Shown here: positions 1 to 9,218 of the stretch, piece after piece | Numbering within the stretch: the first letter of the stretch is position 1 | Layout: each line of letters begins with the position of its first letter | Assembly (NCBI RefSeq): GCF_022508225.1 | Contig: NZ_JAETXJ010000008.1 | Coordinates: forward strand, 1 to 64,000 | Source of the DNA: Desulfovibrio sp. UIB00 | GTDB taxonomy: Bacteria > Desulfobacterota > Desulfovibrionia > Desulfovibrionales > Desulfovibrionaceae | Length of the DNA stretch: 64,000 nucleotides | Direction of reading: 5' to 3' | Translations under genes and position numbers: made by a program | The notes under the pieces: model-generated | What the model saw: only the letters and a program-made list of their open reading frames with translations | What the model was told of the DNA's origin: nothing | Databases searched by the model: none

Positions 1-10
1 TCGAGTAACA

Positions 11-53
11 GGCCCTTATAGGGCCTAATCAAACCGCCCCTTGAAGGGGCGGT
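11..53. terminator. two tandem hairpins at the window edge
   Basis: Two inverted repeats lie side by side: GGCCC/GGGCC at 11-25 with a TTATA loop, and an 8-bp stem ACCGCCCC/GGGGCGGT at 33-40 and 46-53. Neither has a long T-run on the plus strand. They could end transcription of the gene upstream of the window. Position and stem strength are the only support. Confidence 0.4.
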
Positions 54-177
54 GCTGATTGCTGAACCGCAGGGAGAAGAAGCACTGCTCCTTGCCTTTA
101 CTTTCGCATCAGGGCATACTTTGCGACCGAAAATGTAACGCTCACCAGCCCTAAGGGCACATGAGGAATATTCGCAC

Positions 178-798
178 ATGGCAATGCTTCTGCAATCACA
201 GCGCCCCCCCAAACCCCTGTGGCGGGAATACGGCGAAGCTCTGTTCGTCGCGCTTATTTTGGCTCTGGTCATCCGCACCTTTGTGGTGCAGGCATTCAAG
301 ATTCCTTCGGAATCCATGGTCAAAACCCTGCTTGTGGGCGATCACCTGCTGGCAAGCAAGTTTTCCTACGGCATCAAGATTCCCTTTACCCACTCCTATA
401 TTTACAAGGGGAGCGATCCGGTCAAGGGCGACATCATCATTTTTGAATACCCCAATGATCCCAGCGTGGACTACATCAAGCGCATCATCGGGACGCCCGG
501 CGACACCATTGAGGTGCGCAACAAGCAGCTGTTCCGCAACGGCGAGCCGGTAAAGGAATCCTACATCCGTTTTACCGAGCCTGACCGCATCCAGCCGGTG
601 CGCGACAATTTCGGTCCGATTACCGTGCCTGAAGGCAAGTATTTTGTTATGGGCGACAACCGCGACAACTCTATGGATTCGCGCTTCTGGGGCCTTGTGG
701 ACCGCAGCGCCATACGTGCCAAAGCCTGGCGCATCTATTGGTCTTGGGGCGGTTTGGGCGATATCCGCTGGGACCGCATCGGCAAGGCCGTGCAATAG
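178..798 (+). CDS. lepB: signal peptidase I
   Basis: Membrane serine protease that removes Sec and Tat signal peptides on the outer face of the inner membrane. The 206-residue protein has one N-terminal membrane segment (about residues 20-38). The catalytic serine is S46 in IPSESM and the general-base lysine is K101 in YIKRIIGTPGD. The late conserved box GDNRDNSMDSRFWG is intact, so all signal peptidase I boxes are present. The length fits the short, single-anchor form. The start ATG at 178 places the membrane segment where the family has it; an ATG 17 bases upstream is in another frame. The next gene, comM, follows on the same strand after about 130 bases. Confidence 0.95.
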   Translation: MAMLLQSQRPPKPLWREYGEALFVALILALVIRTFVVQAFKIPSESMVKTLLVGDHLLASKFSYGIKIPFTHSYIYKGSDPVKGDIIIFEYPNDPSVDYIKRIIGTPGDTIEVRNKQLFRNGEPVKESYIRFTEPDRIQPVRDNFGPITVPEGKYFVMGDNRDNSMDSRFWGLVDRSAIRAKAWRIYWSWGGLGDIRWDRIGKAVQ

Positions 799-927
799 CA
801 TCTGGCGGTACATTCTGCTTGCGGGTGCGGGCAGGGGTTGCCCGGTGCGCCTGACGGCAAGACTTTTGCGGCGCGGATAGATGCAACCATCCGCGCCGCT
901 TATCATTTGCAGGGTCAAGGAGAACGC

Positions 928-2451
928 ATGGTTGTCCGTTTGAACAGCGGCGGGGTTGAGGGTGTGGATGCCTACCCCGTGGAACTGGAAGTGGACTTCG
1001 TGCGGCAGGGCCTGCCCGGCTTCACCATGGTGGGGCTGGCGGAAACAGCGGTGCGCGAGGCCAAGGACAGGGTCTTTGCAGCCTTGCGGGCCTGCGGCTT
1101 CAAGCTGCCCCCGGCGCGGATTACAGTAAACCTTGCCCCTGCATGGCGGCGCAAGAGCGGCGCTAGTTATGACCTGCCGCTGGCCGTTGGGCTGCTGGCC
1201 GCTGCGGGCATTATCCCTGCGGAACCATTACAGGGCATGTATCTTGCGGGCGAACTTTCGCTCAATGGCGCGCTGCGGCCAGTGAGCGGCGTGTTGCCTC
1301 TGGCTCTTCTGGCGCGCCAGCAGGGGGCCGCAGGCTTGGTGGTGCCCCCAGGCAACGGCGCGGAAGCTGCGGTGGTGCGTGGGCTCAAGGTGTTTGCGCC
1401 CGAGGGCCTTGGCCGCTGCGCATCCTTTCTGGCTGGCGCTGAACCGCTGGAGCCGCTGTGCGAACCCGTGGCCGATATGCTTGAGGCGCCGGCCTACAGG
1501 CAGGATTATGCCGAGGTCAAAGGGCAGGAGGCCGCCAAGCGCGCGCTGGAAGTGGCTGCGGCTGGCGGCCATAACGTGTTGCTCATCGGCCCGCCCGGCA
1601 GCGGTAAAACCATGTTGGCCCAGCGCCTGCCCACCATTCTGCCGCCGCTGGACTTTGAAGAATCCCTGGAAGTCACCAAGATTTACAGCGTTTCAGGCAA
1701 GCTGCCGCCCGAGGCGGGGCTCATGCGTGTGCGCCCCTTTCGCGCGCCGCACCATACCATATCCGACGTGGCCCTGGTGGGCGGCGGGGGCTATCCGCGC
1801 CCCGGCGAGGTGAGTCTTGCCCACCGAGGGGTGTTGTTTCTGGACGAACTGCCCGAATTTCGCAAGACAGCCCTTGAAGCCTTGCGCCAGCCTCTGGAAG
1901 GTGGCGTGGCGGCCATTGCGCGCGCCGCGCACAGTGTGAGCTTTCCTGCGGCCTGCATGCTGGTGGCAGCCATGAATCCCTGCCCCTGCGGCTATTACGG
2001 CGACCCCACGCACCAATGCACTTGCCGCGAGGAACAACGGGTGCGCTATCAGTCGCGCCTTTCCGGCCCAATGCTGGACCGTATTGACGTGCATGTGGAA
2101 GTCCCGGCCGTGGCCTATGCAGATTTTCGCGGTTCCGGCAGCGGTGCTTCATCAGCCCAGATGCGCGAACGGGTGCTCAAGGCCCGGGCAACCCAGAGGG
2201 CGCGCTACGGCACCAACGGGCCGCGCTGCAATGCGGAACTTTCCGGCGCGTTGCTTGATCAGCATTGCGCGCTGGATGCCGAAGGGCATGCCTTGATGGA
2301 GGCTGCGGTCAACCGTCTTTCCCTTTCCGCGCGGGCATGCGCCAGAGTGCTGCGCATGGCCCGCACCATTGCCGATCTGGATGATGCCGCCAGCATCGCC
2401 ACGCGGCATCTGGCCGAAGCCGTGTCGCTCCGTGTGCTGGACAGGGGCTAG
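928..2451 (+). CDS. comM: YifB/ComM family Mg-chelatase-like AAA+ ATPase
   Basis: Member of the ComM/YifB family. ComM acts as a hexameric helicase that helps branch migration during natural transformation; many non-competent bacteria also carry it. The 507-residue protein has the N-terminal domain typical of the family (GVDAYPVELEVD, then GLPGFTMVGL), a Walker A motif GPPGSGKT near residue 221, a Walker B-like FLDELPEF, and the cysteine-bearing NPCPCGYYGD loop. The frame is open upstream to 838, but ATG 928 has AAGGAG at 917-922 and matches the family N-terminus, so it is the chosen start. The gene ends at a strong bidirectional terminator shared with the convergent carboxypeptidase gene. 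Confidence 0.93.
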   Translation: MVVRLNSGGVEGVDAYPVELEVDFVRQGLPGFTMVGLAETAVREAKDRVFAALRACGFKLPPARITVNLAPAWRRKSGASYDLPLAVGLLAAAGIIPAEPLQGMYLAGELSLNGALRPVSGVLPLALLARQQGAAGLVVPPGNGAEAAVVRGLKVFAPEGLGRCASFLAGAEPLEPLCEPVADMLEAPAYRQDYAEVKGQEAAKRALEVAAAGGHNVLLIGPPGSGKTMLAQRLPTILPPLDFEESLEVTKIYSVSGKLPPEAGLMRVRPFRAPHHTISDVALVGGGGYPRPGEVSLAHRGVLFLDELPEFRKTALEALRQPLEGGVAAIARAAHSVSFPAACMLVAAMNPCPCGYYGDPTHQCTCREEQRVRYQSRLSGPMLDRIDVHVEVPAVAYADFRGSGSGASSAQMRERVLKARATQRARYGTNGPRCNAELSGALLDQHCALDAEGHALMEAAVNRLSLSARACARVLRMARTIADLDDAASIATRHLAEAVSLRVLDRG

Positions 2452-2478
2452 AATACGAATCTCTGGGATATTGCTGCA

Positions 2479-2522
2479 TGCAAAAGCGCCCGTGGGCTTT
2501 TATACTCACGGGCGCTTTTGCA
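2479..2522. terminator. bidirectional terminator between comM and the D,D-carboxypeptidase gene
   Basis: A perfect 16-bp inverted repeat (arms 2479-2494 and 2507-2522; core AAAAGCGCCCGTG) sits between two convergent genes. Its A/T-rich outer ends give a U-rich tail in either direction, so it can serve both. Confidence 0.88.
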
Positions 2523-2541
2523 ATAAATTTTTGCTGACACT

Positions 2542-3684
2542 TTAGCTGGCGTTGTTGGCAACGCGGCGGGCGGCCTGCCCGTCATTGTCATTGCTGCGCT
2601 GGCGGGCGACTTTTTCCACGTTCTTCTTTTTGTTCTTGGCCGTCTTGGTCGCCTTGGCCTGCTTGCTGTGGTTGGTGGCCTTGGCGCGGTGCACGGTCTG
2701 GGTACCCTCGCCCCGGTCGTTTCCGGCAAACTGATGGTATGCCTCTCGGGCATTCTTGCGGATGTCGGGGTGATACTTTTCGCGCGGCAGAGTGTCCAGA
2801 GCGGCCAGCACTGTGGGGGCCTCGTTGTTGCATACCTCAAAACCGGCATCCAGCAGGCGGAAGGCCTCAATGCTGCGAATCTGCGAATCGGGCGCGCCCA
2901 TGATGACGGCCAGCAGGCGTTTGTCGCCCTTCAGCGCCGTGAAGACCAGATTGTAGCCCGAGGCGTTGATCCAGCCGGTTTTAAGGCCGTCCGCGCCAGG
3001 GTACTGCCCAAGAAGGGGGTTTTTGTTCCAGGTGACACGGCCCCGGTAGTTCAGAACATGGGTGTTATGGAAGCGCAGCGCATCGGGGTAGGCATGCAGA
3101 TAGGCGCGGGCAAGGGTCAGCATATCGCGAGCGGTGGTGTACTGCCCCTTGGCCGGGAGGCCATGCGGATTAACAAAGTAACTGTCGCGCATGCCCAGAT
3201 CGCGAGCCTTGGCATTCATCATGTTAATGAACGCGGGCACGGAGCCGCCCACATACTCGGCCATGGCCGTGCTGGCATCGTTGCCGGAAGAAACAGCCAT
3301 GCCCGTGAGGAGCTGCTCGATCGTAACTTGCTCATTCTCGTTGAGGCCCATGCGCGAGCCGCCGGTGCGGGCCGCATTGCGGCTGATCGTAGTGGTATTG
3401 TCGCTGCGGGTCAGGCCGGAATTAATCTGATCCATGGCAAGAAACATGGACATGATCTTGGTCAGCGAGGCCGGAGGAATGCGCTGGTCAGCATTTTGCT
3501 CAAACAGTATGGCGTCGCGGTCAAGGTCGTATAAAATGGCGGAGCATACGCCAAGGGAACTTTGCGGCGGAACGGCCGGGGCCGAAACAGCAGCGCCGGG
3601 GTGTGACAGAAGAGCTGCACAAAGCAGGGCGGCGATAGCAAAGAGCGTGCGGAGCGGCAGGCAAAAACGACGGGTGCTGGTCAT
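2542..3684 (-). CDS. D-alanyl-D-alanine carboxypeptidase (peptidase S11, PBP5/6 type)
   Basis: Periplasmic enzyme that removes the terminal D-Ala from peptidoglycan pentapeptides. All three penicillin-binding signatures are present: SLTK with S73 and K76, SGN at 133-135, and KTG at 235-237. A signal peptide is clear (basic MTSTRR start, hydrophobic stretch to about residue 27, then Ala-rich). The 380-residue protein differs from classical PBP5 at its C-terminus: the last 50 or so residues are a Lys/Arg/Asn-rich tail (for example KNKKKNVEK). Classical PBP5 has a beta domain with an amphipathic anchor helix there. The gene converges on comM; its upstream side is a long AT-rich gap. Confidence 0.93.
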   Translation of the reverse strand: MTSTRRFCLPLRTLFAIAALLCAALLSHPGAAVSAPAVPPQSSLGVCSAILYDLDRDAILFEQNADQRIPPASLTKIMSMFLAMDQINSGLTRSDNTTTISRNAARTGGSRMGLNENEQVTIEQLLTGMAVSSGNDASTAMAEYVGGSVPAFINMMNAKARDLGMRDSYFVNPHGLPAKGQYTTARDMLTLARAYLHAYPDALRFHNTHVLNYRGRVTWNKNPLLGQYPGADGLKTGWINASGYNLVFTALKGDKRLLAVIMGAPDSQIRSIEAFRLLDAGFEVCNNEAPTVLAALDTLPREKYHPDIRKNAREAYHQFAGNDRGEGTQTVHRAKATNHSKQAKATKTAKNKKKNVEKVARQRSNDNDGQAARRVANNAS

Positions 3685-4241
3685 GCACAGTCCTTATGCG
3701 TTGGCTGGACGTCAAGCCTCAAGTGCGCTGCGCTACGCGGCTGCAACGGCTGGGCCGTGGGGTCGCGGGCGTGTGTGTTGAGGAAAGCCATGAGAAAAAG
3801 TTTAGAGATTTGCTAAATGGAACAACGCAATGCTTGTGTACTAAAGATGGGCAGTTATGGCAAGCGGGCAGTGCTTTGCTACTTTGCGCGATTTTTGCGC
3901 GATGTAGCGTTGGTCCGTTAGGGTGCCTCTTACGTCCACTCCATTGCCGGCCATATCGAGGGGCAAGCGATTCATTATTTAGTCTGGTGATTTTTGACTA
4001 ATCGATGAACAATTGCAGGTTTGCGATTATTCATTTCTGAAATGAGAAGTGGAATGATTTTATGATAGATATTGCATAATATGCCTGTGTATGGAGAGCG
4101 TGCAATGGATGAATATGCACCTGTCGTGGCAGTAAAAAATGGAATGAAGTATCTTTGATTTTTTGTAATATGCAAATTGTCTATTGAATGGCGTATCGCA
4201 CGTAATATCCTAATGACATGAAATATGACAAGGAGGCTACA
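3685..4241. other. 557-bp intergenic gap, AT-rich in its right half
   Basis: No convincing gene is visible. The first 100 bases hold the start region of the carboxypeptidase gene. From about 3960 to 4217 the base composition drops to AT-rich, unlike the flanking genes. TTGCGCGAT is repeated in tandem near 3886-3905. A small TTAGTC/GACTAA stem lies near 3978-4000. The AT-rich half probably carries the promoter of the methyltransferase gene, but no confident -35/-10 pair could be chosen. Confidence 0.5.
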
Positions 4242-4991
4242 GTGTTGGACATTCCCCGCATTTTCACCATCACGGAAAGCGAACACCGCATCCATAATCC
4301 GTATACGTCAGAAAAGCTTGCTACCCTCGGCGCTGCATTGCGGCTCAAACCCGGAACCCGCATGATCGACCTTGGCAGCGGCTCCGGCGAAATGCTCTGC
4401 ACATGGGCGCGGGATTACGGCATCACAGGCATTGGCGTAGACATGAGCCCGCTGTTTTGCGGGCAGGCACGGCTCCGCGCGCAAGAGCTGGGCGTTGCAG
4501 GCATGGTAGAATTTGTCCATGCCGACGCGGCAGGTTACGTTGCGGCTGAAAAGGTTGATCTAGCCGCTTGCGTTGGGGCCACATGGATAGGCGGCGGCCT
4601 CGCGGGCACCATTGAGCTTTTGACGCAAAGCCTTCGACCCGGCGGGACAATCCTCATCGGCGAACCGTACTGGCTGTGCATGCCGCCCACGGAAGACGTT
4701 GCCAGAGGCTGCGGCGCAACCGCCATTGCCGACTTCCTCACCTTGCCGAAGCTCATCGAATCCTTTGGCAACCTTGGCTATGATGTTGTGGAAATGGTTC
4801 TGGCAAATCAGGATGGCTGGGACAGGTACGAAGCGGCCAAGTGGCTGACCATGCGACGCTGGCTTGAGGCCAATCCGGATGACGACTTTGCCCAAGAAAT
4901 TCGCAGCCAGTTGACCAGTGAGCCAATGCGTTACACCATGTATACGCGCGAGTATCTTGGCTGGGGAGTGTTTGCGCTCATGGCGCGGTAG
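4242..4991 (+). CDS. class I SAM-dependent methyltransferase
   Basis: Small-molecule-type class I methyltransferase; the substrate cannot be told from sequence. The SAM-binding motif I is IDLGSGSGE, followed by a motif II acidic residue in GVDMSP and a post-I stretch FVHADAAGY. The frame is open from ATG 4218, but AAGGAGG at 4230-4236 lies inside that longer version, five bases before GTG 4242. The GTG (or TTG 4245) is therefore the likely start, giving 249 residues. The gene stands alone, behind an AT-rich stretch and followed by the chemoreceptor terminator from the opposite strand. This fits a separately acquired unit, though that is only an inference. Confidence 0.82.
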   Translation: MLDIPRIFTITESEHRIHNPYTSEKLATLGAALRLKPGTRMIDLGSGSGEMLCTWARDYGITGIGVDMSPLFCGQARLRAQELGVAGMVEFVHADAAGYVAAEKVDLAACVGATWIGGGLAGTIELLTQSLRPGGTILIGEPYWLCMPPTEDVARGCGATAIADFLTLPKLIESFGNLGYDVVEMVLANQDGWDRYEAAKWLTMRRWLEANPDDDFAQEIRSQLTSEPMRYTMYTREYLGWGVFALMAR

Positions 4992-5045
4992 GCAAGGCTG
5001 CCTTCGCGAAAGGCATCCCCAAAGATATCGCTCCCGAAAAAGCGC

Positions 5046-5092
5046 AAAAACCGCCATGCCTCGAATCCATGAAAGAACGGGGCATGGCGGTT
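5046..5092 (-). terminator. terminator of the chemoreceptor gene
   Basis: A 12-bp perfect stem (AACCGCCATGCC at 5049-5060 with its complement at 5081-5092) is followed on the minus strand by a run of five T. It lies just past the stop codon of the chemoreceptor gene. Confidence 0.8.
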
Positions 5093-5117
5093 ATGCGTGA
5101 TTGAGTTTTGTTTGGGC

Positions 5118-7271
5118 CTAGGCTTTTTCCAGCTCTGCTATAAGTTCGGTCAGGGCAGAAGACTGGCGCTTAAGGGCCTCAACTGCCTTGGCGGCCTCCT
5201 GCATTGCAGTTGCGGTGCCCTCTGCAATGCTGCTCACGGCAGATACGGAGGCATTGATCTCGCCTGTGGCGGCAGACTGCTGCTCGGAAGCCGTGGCGAT
5301 GGCGCGCACCTGATCAGAAGATTCCATGGCGAGGCTGACAATACTTCCAAGCAGGCTTTCTGCCTTGTTGACCTCCTGCATGGATTTTTCAAGCACTTCC
5401 TTGGTGCTGCCCATGCTGCCGAGGGTTCCGCGCACGGCCTGTTGGATGGAATCAATGGAGTGCCCCACCTCGCGCGTGGCGGTCATGGTTTTTTCCGCCA
5501 ATTTGCGTACTTCATCGGCCACTACGGCAAAGCCGCGTCCTGCCTCGCCCGCCCGGGCTGCCTCAATGGCCGCATTGAGGGCCAGCAGGTTTGTCTGGTC
5601 GGCAATATCTTCAATAGTCTGGGCAATGGCCCCGATGGCATCGGCCTTGTTGCTCAGGTCGTCCACCGAGTCGCAGGCAGTCTGGAAATCCTTGTGAATG
5701 GCGCTTACGTCCTGCAGCACTGTTGCAAACTGCTGCGAGCCCTGCTCGGCGGCATGGCGGGAGTCTTCTGACAGATTTGCGGTGGTTTCCGCGTTCTTGG
5801 CTATTTCGAGCACGGATGCGCTGAGTTCTTCCACGGCAGAAGCTGTTTCCGTAATCCTGTGTGTTTGCGTTTCCACACCTTCCGATGTCTCATCCACACG
5901 GGCAGCCAAACTGCCAAGGGCTGCGGTGAGGGCCGCCACAACCTGGCTCAGGCGCTGGGCGGCATCACGCATGCCTTCTGTTCTGGCGCTTTCGGCCTTG
6001 CGGGTGGCTTCTTCTGCTGCATGCTGGGCCTGCTCGGCATTTTCTGCGCTTACGCGGGCCTCGGCGGTGCGGTTATCAGCCTCGCGCATTTTTTCTTTCA
6101 GTGATTCCAACATGGATACCATTGCGTTGCGCAAAACGGAAAATTCGCTCTGGTAGGCGGATGAAATGGGTGTTTCAAGATTGCCAGCCGCAACAGAGCG
6201 GGAGAATGAGGCCAGGGAAAGAATAGGGCTGATGATGGTTCTGTTCAGCACGAGGATAACTACGCAGGCCAACACAAGAAGTATGCCCACAGCACCAATA
6301 GCTGTACAGCTGTTGTTCTCAGCCAGTTGCCGGGCCTCTGCAAAAAGTTCGGCATCAGGGATAGCTATGCCAAGCCCCATGCCCGTGGGCGATACGCTGT
6401 AAAAAACCGTGGTGGGCTGGCCGTTAACCATAATGGCGTACTGTGCAAGGCTGCCGGGCGCGGTAGTGGTAAGCTCGTTTTTTGCCCCGTTGAAGGGCAG
6501 CTTTGTCACCGGCTGCAAGAGCAGGGCGTTGTCAGCGGGGAATGCGGCGATGAGTCCGCTTCTGCAATCAACGGCAAAAGCGCGGGAATTGGGAGTGATT
6601 TTTATACCATCCACAGTCTTGCGGAGGTTTTCCAGGCTCACGTCGAGAGTGGACACGCCGACAATACGCTCTTGGCGGTCATGCATGATGCCAGCCACGG
6701 TTATCATGAGCTTGTGAGAGGTTTCGTCCAGATACGGGGCAGACCAGTAGACGCTGTCCTGACGTTTTTTGCTTCTGTCCCATTGCTCGGGAATGGCCTG
6801 GGTATACCATGGCTGCCTGGGGTAATCGTACTCAGGCGTGCTGTATTCCATGGTCATTTCAATCTTGCCTTTGTCCCAGTAGGCATAGGGGCCGTAATAG
6901 CGCTGACCTGCCCGGAATGCCCCCGGCTCAAACCAGAGGCCGCATCCCGAAGCCTCGGGGTAGCGGGTGAGGTTCGCCTTGAGCATGGCTGCAACGTCAT
7001 CGCTGAGATCCGCTTCGTGCCCCTGCTGGACATGACGCAGATTTTGTCCGGCGATGGCAATGGCGGCTGCGCCTTCCTGCACCAGCGCCATATATGTGTT
7101 AATTTTTTCTGCCTCGGTGCGGATGCTCTGTTCAACCGCTGTTTTGGTCTGCTCGTTATATTCCTGCTCCATGGTCGTCATATTGAGCAGCAGCAGAATA
7201 TACCCGCCAAGCGATACCAGCATCATTGTGCTGACAAGCAGCAGTGCCTTGAATTTAACAGAAATATTCAT
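5118..7271 (-). CDS. methyl-accepting chemotaxis protein with periplasmic Cache sensor
   Basis: Transmembrane chemoreceptor that controls CheA through CheW. Order along the 717 residues: membrane helix 1 (about 8-31); a large periplasmic domain (about 32-320) with the Cache-type motif RQPWYTQA near 152-160; membrane helix 2 (about 322-344); HAMP (about 345-398); then a long methyl-accepting coiled coil. The highly conserved hairpin tip, [19 protein letters not shown], is near residues 558-577 and is followed by [18 protein letters not shown]. The ligand is not predictable. There is no C-terminal CheR-tethering pentapeptide. A purine-rich GGGGGAAGAA precedes the ATG. The gene is monocistronic, with its own terminator. 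Confidence 0.95.
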   Translation of the reverse strand: MNISVKFKALLLVSTMMLVSLGGYILLLLNMTTMEQEYNEQTKTAVEQSIRTEAEKINTYMALVQEGAAAIAIAGQNLRHVQQGHEADLSDDVAAMLKANLTRYPEASGCGLWFEPGAFRAGQRYYGPYAYWDKGKIEMTMEYSTPEYDYPRQPWYTQAIPEQWDRSKKRQDSVYWSAPYLDETSHKLMITVAGIMHDRQERIVGVSTLDVSLENLRKTVDGIKITPNSRAFAVDCRSGLIAAFPADNALLLQPVTKLPFNGAKNELTTTAPGSLAQYAIMVNGQPTTVFYSVSPTGMGLGIAIPDAELFAEARQLAENNSCTAIGAVGILLVLACVVILVLNRTIISPILSLASFSRSVAAGNLETPISSAYQSEFSVLRNAMVSMLESLKEKMREADNRTAEARVSAENAEQAQHAAEEATRKAESARTEGMRDAAQRLSQVVAALTAALGSLAARVDETSEGVETQTHRITETASAVEELSASVLEIAKNAETTANLSEDSRHAAEQGSQQFATVLQDVSAIHKDFQTACDSVDDLSNKADAIGAIAQTIEDIADQTNLLALNAAIEAARAGEAGRGFAVVADEVRKLAEKTMTATREVGHSIDSIQQAVRGTLGSMGSTKEVLEKSMQEVNKAESLLGSIVSLAMESSDQVRAIATASEQQSAATGEINASVSAVSSIAEGTATAMQEAAKAVEALKRQSSALTELIAELEKA

Positions 7272-7386
7272 TCTTCCCCCTATGCTGGTTCTTGTCTTGA
7301 AAACTTATCGGAGCGGGCAGGATAATAGTTTAGATGTTAAATTGAAATCAACATTCAATTTTAATGACAGGGGGCACAAGAGATTT

Positions 7387-7423
7387 CCACCCAGGGTGCG
7401 CTCATGTAGCGAACCCTGGGTGG
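7387..7423 (-). terminator. hairpin after the hemB-ahbD-decarboxylase operon
   Basis: An 11-bp perfect inverted repeat (CCACCCAGGGT / ACCCTGGGTGG) with a 15-base loop lies about 70 bases past the end of the minus-strand haem operon. The T-run after it is poor, so it may be a weak terminator or a 3'-end stabilising structure. Confidence 0.55.
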
Positions 7424-7494
7424 AGCTGTGTTAGGCTGAAAGAATCCGTAGTGGACAGATGCGCCCGACAATCAGGCGTGGATCACGAACTGTT

Positions 7495-7995
7495 TCAATT
7501 ATCCATGCGAAAATCCACACGGATTTTATACAGTTTGGTGGCAGGCAGGTTAAGAATGGCAATGCCGGTGGCCTCGGTGAGGGCATCAAGCGTGGCCTGG
7601 CTTTCTTCACGCGAGGGGCTGATAAGCGTGAACCAGATATTGTAGACATGCTCGCGCAGATAGTTATGCGTCACGCCGGGGCAGGCGTTTACCCGGGCCA
7701 CAAAGTCGTCCATCTTTTCGTCTGGTACCTTGGCGGCGCACAGGGTGGATACAAAGCCCAGCTTGGCCGACTGGAAGTTGGCCCCCAGACGGCGGATGAT
7801 CTTGCGGGCCTTGAGGCCGCGCACACGTTCGAGCGCTTCTTCCTCACCGATGCCAAGCATCTGACCCAAATCTGCATAGGGGCGCGGGGTGAGGGGAAAG
7901 CCTGTCTGGATGATATCCAGCAGCTGGCGGTCAACGCTGTCCATCAGCGTTTCTGTGGTGGCGGAGGTGGCCGCGTGGGCCGTGGGCTGCGTCAT
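7495..7995 (-). CDS. siroheme decarboxylase subunit (AhbA/AhbB, Lrp/AsnC-like)
   Basis: One half of the enzyme that decarboxylates siroheme to 12,18-didecarboxysiroheme, the first step of the siroheme-dependent haem pathway. The fold is that of Lrp/AsnC regulators: an N-terminal winged-helix part (DRQLLDIIQTGFPLTPRPYA and an ALERVRGL helix) and a C-terminal RAM-like ferredoxin fold. RRLGANF after the helix-turn-helix is typical of the Ahb/NirD group. The open frame runs up to 8058, overlapping ahbD, but ATG 7995 has GAGGAA just upstream, giving 166 residues. Only one subunit is encoded here; I cannot say with certainty whether it is AhbA or AhbB. The partner is expected elsewhere. Confidence 0.85.
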   Translation of the reverse strand: MTQPTAHAATSATTETLMDSVDRQLLDIIQTGFPLTPRPYADLGQMLGIGEEEALERVRGLKARKIIRRLGANFQSAKLGFVSTLCAAKVPDEKMDDFVARVNACPGVTHNYLREHVYNIWFTLISPSREESQATLDALTEATGIAILNLPATKLYKIRVDFRMDN

Positions 7996-8012
7996 GGCGT
8001 TCCTCATGTGGC

Positions 8013-9218
8013 TCAGGGGTTTTCCTTGCGGCGCAGTTTGGCCGGAATGTAGGTGCACAGGGGTTCTTCACCCATGTGGTCGCCGTCCATGCTGTGGGCG
8101 CGGGCGCGGCAGCCGCCGCAGACCTTGTGGTATTCGCACACGCCGCACTTGCCCGTGTAGCAGGACTGGTCGCGGAACTGCAAAAAGTATTTGCTCTCGC
8201 GCCAAATCTGCGGGAAGGGCGTTTCGCGCACGTTGCCGCAGTTCAGTTCGAGGTAGCCGCAGGGCTGTACCTGCCCCACGTGGCTGATAAAGCAGAAGCC
8301 CGTGCCGCCAAGGCAGCCGCGTGTGAGGGCGTCCATTCCGAAGGTTTCGGGCGTAACGCTGATGCCTTCTTCCTTGGCGCGCTGGCGCATGATGCGGTAG
8401 TAGTGCGGCGCGCAGGTGGCCTTGAGGTGCATGCTGGTGCTTTTGCGGAAATCATACAGCCAGTGCAGCACGTCTTCGTATTCCTGCGCGGTGATGACCT
8501 GATCGGCCAGTCCGGAGGCGCGGCCCATGGGCACCAGCAAAAAGATGTGCCATGCGGCAGCGCCGATGCGCTCGCACAGCTCAAAAATCTTTTTGAAGCT
8601 GCTCAGATTGTTGCGCGTGACCGTGGTGTTGATCTGAAAGGGCACGCCCACGGATTTGAGGTATTCGATGCCGCGCAGCGAAGCTTCAAACGCGCCGGGT
8701 ACGCCCCGGAAGCTATCGTGGCTGGCGGCGTCCGGCCCGTCAATGGAAATGGAGCAGCGGTTGACCCCGGCATCCTTGATTTTTTGCGCGTTCTCGGGGG
8801 TAATGAGGGTGCCGTTGGGCGAAAAGGCGCAGGGCAGCCCCTTGCTGTGGGCATAGGCCACCAGCTCGTACACGTCGGCCCGCATCATGGGGTCGCCGCC
8901 TGTAAAGATGATGATGGGTTTGCCCACCTGCGGAAAGGTATCGATGAGCGCCTTGGCTTCCTCTGTAGAAAGCTCGCCGGGGTACGGTTCCGTGTGGGCC
9001 TCGGCGCGGCAGTGCTTGCAGGCCAGGTTGCAGGAGCGGGTCACTTCCCAGGCGATGAGGCGACAGGCGGGGCTGCCGTCTTCAAGGGTGCGCAGGGGGG
9101 CTGATATGTCGTCGGGATGCCCGGCGGAAGGGTGGCCCGCAGCGCCTGCGGGGTGTCCGCCCGGATGACCAGCGGGATGCCCGCCCGGGTGTCCCATGGT
9201 GTGAGGATGATTGCTCAT
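8013..9218 (-). CDS. ahbD: radical SAM haem b synthase AhbD with GHP-repeat N-terminus
   Basis: Last enzyme of the siroheme-dependent haem route: it oxidatively decarboxylates the two propionates of iron-coproporphyrin III to the vinyls of haem b. The radical SAM cluster is CNLACKHC (C63, C67, C70), followed by FTGGDP. A second set of cysteines near the C-terminus (CYTGKCGVC, then CGGC, later C) fits the auxiliary cluster of this SPASM-type family. The first 35 residues are unusual: six GHP units and eight histidines. The ATG shares one base with the hemB stop (TAATG), so translation is probably coupled. The neighbours hemB, ahbC and a siroheme decarboxylase support the AhbD call over a NirJ-type role. 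Confidence 0.9.
   Translation of the reverse strand: MSNHPHTMGHPGGHPAGHPGGHPAGAAGHPSAGHPDDISAPLRTLEDGSPACRLIAWEVTRSCNLACKHCRAEAHTEPYPGELSTEEAKALIDTFPQVGKPIIIFTGGDPMMRADVYELVAYAHSKGLPCAFSPNGTLITPENAQKIKDAGVNRCSISIDGPDAASHDSFRGVPGAFEASLRGIEYLKSVGVPFQINTTVTRNNLSSFKKIFELCERIGAAAWHIFLLVPMGRASGLADQVITAQEYEDVLHWLYDFRKSTSMHLKATCAPHYYRIMRQRAKEEGISVTPETFGMDALTRGCLGGTGFCFISHVGQVQPCGYLELNCGNVRETPFPQIWRESKYFLQFRDQSCYTGKCGVCEYHKVCGGCRARAHSMDGDHMGEEPLCTYIPAKLRRKENP

Noticed and set aside
3975..4295. Minus-strand frame across the AT-rich gap
   Set aside because: It overlaps the start of the methyltransferase gene, has no ribosome-binding site and shows no known motif.
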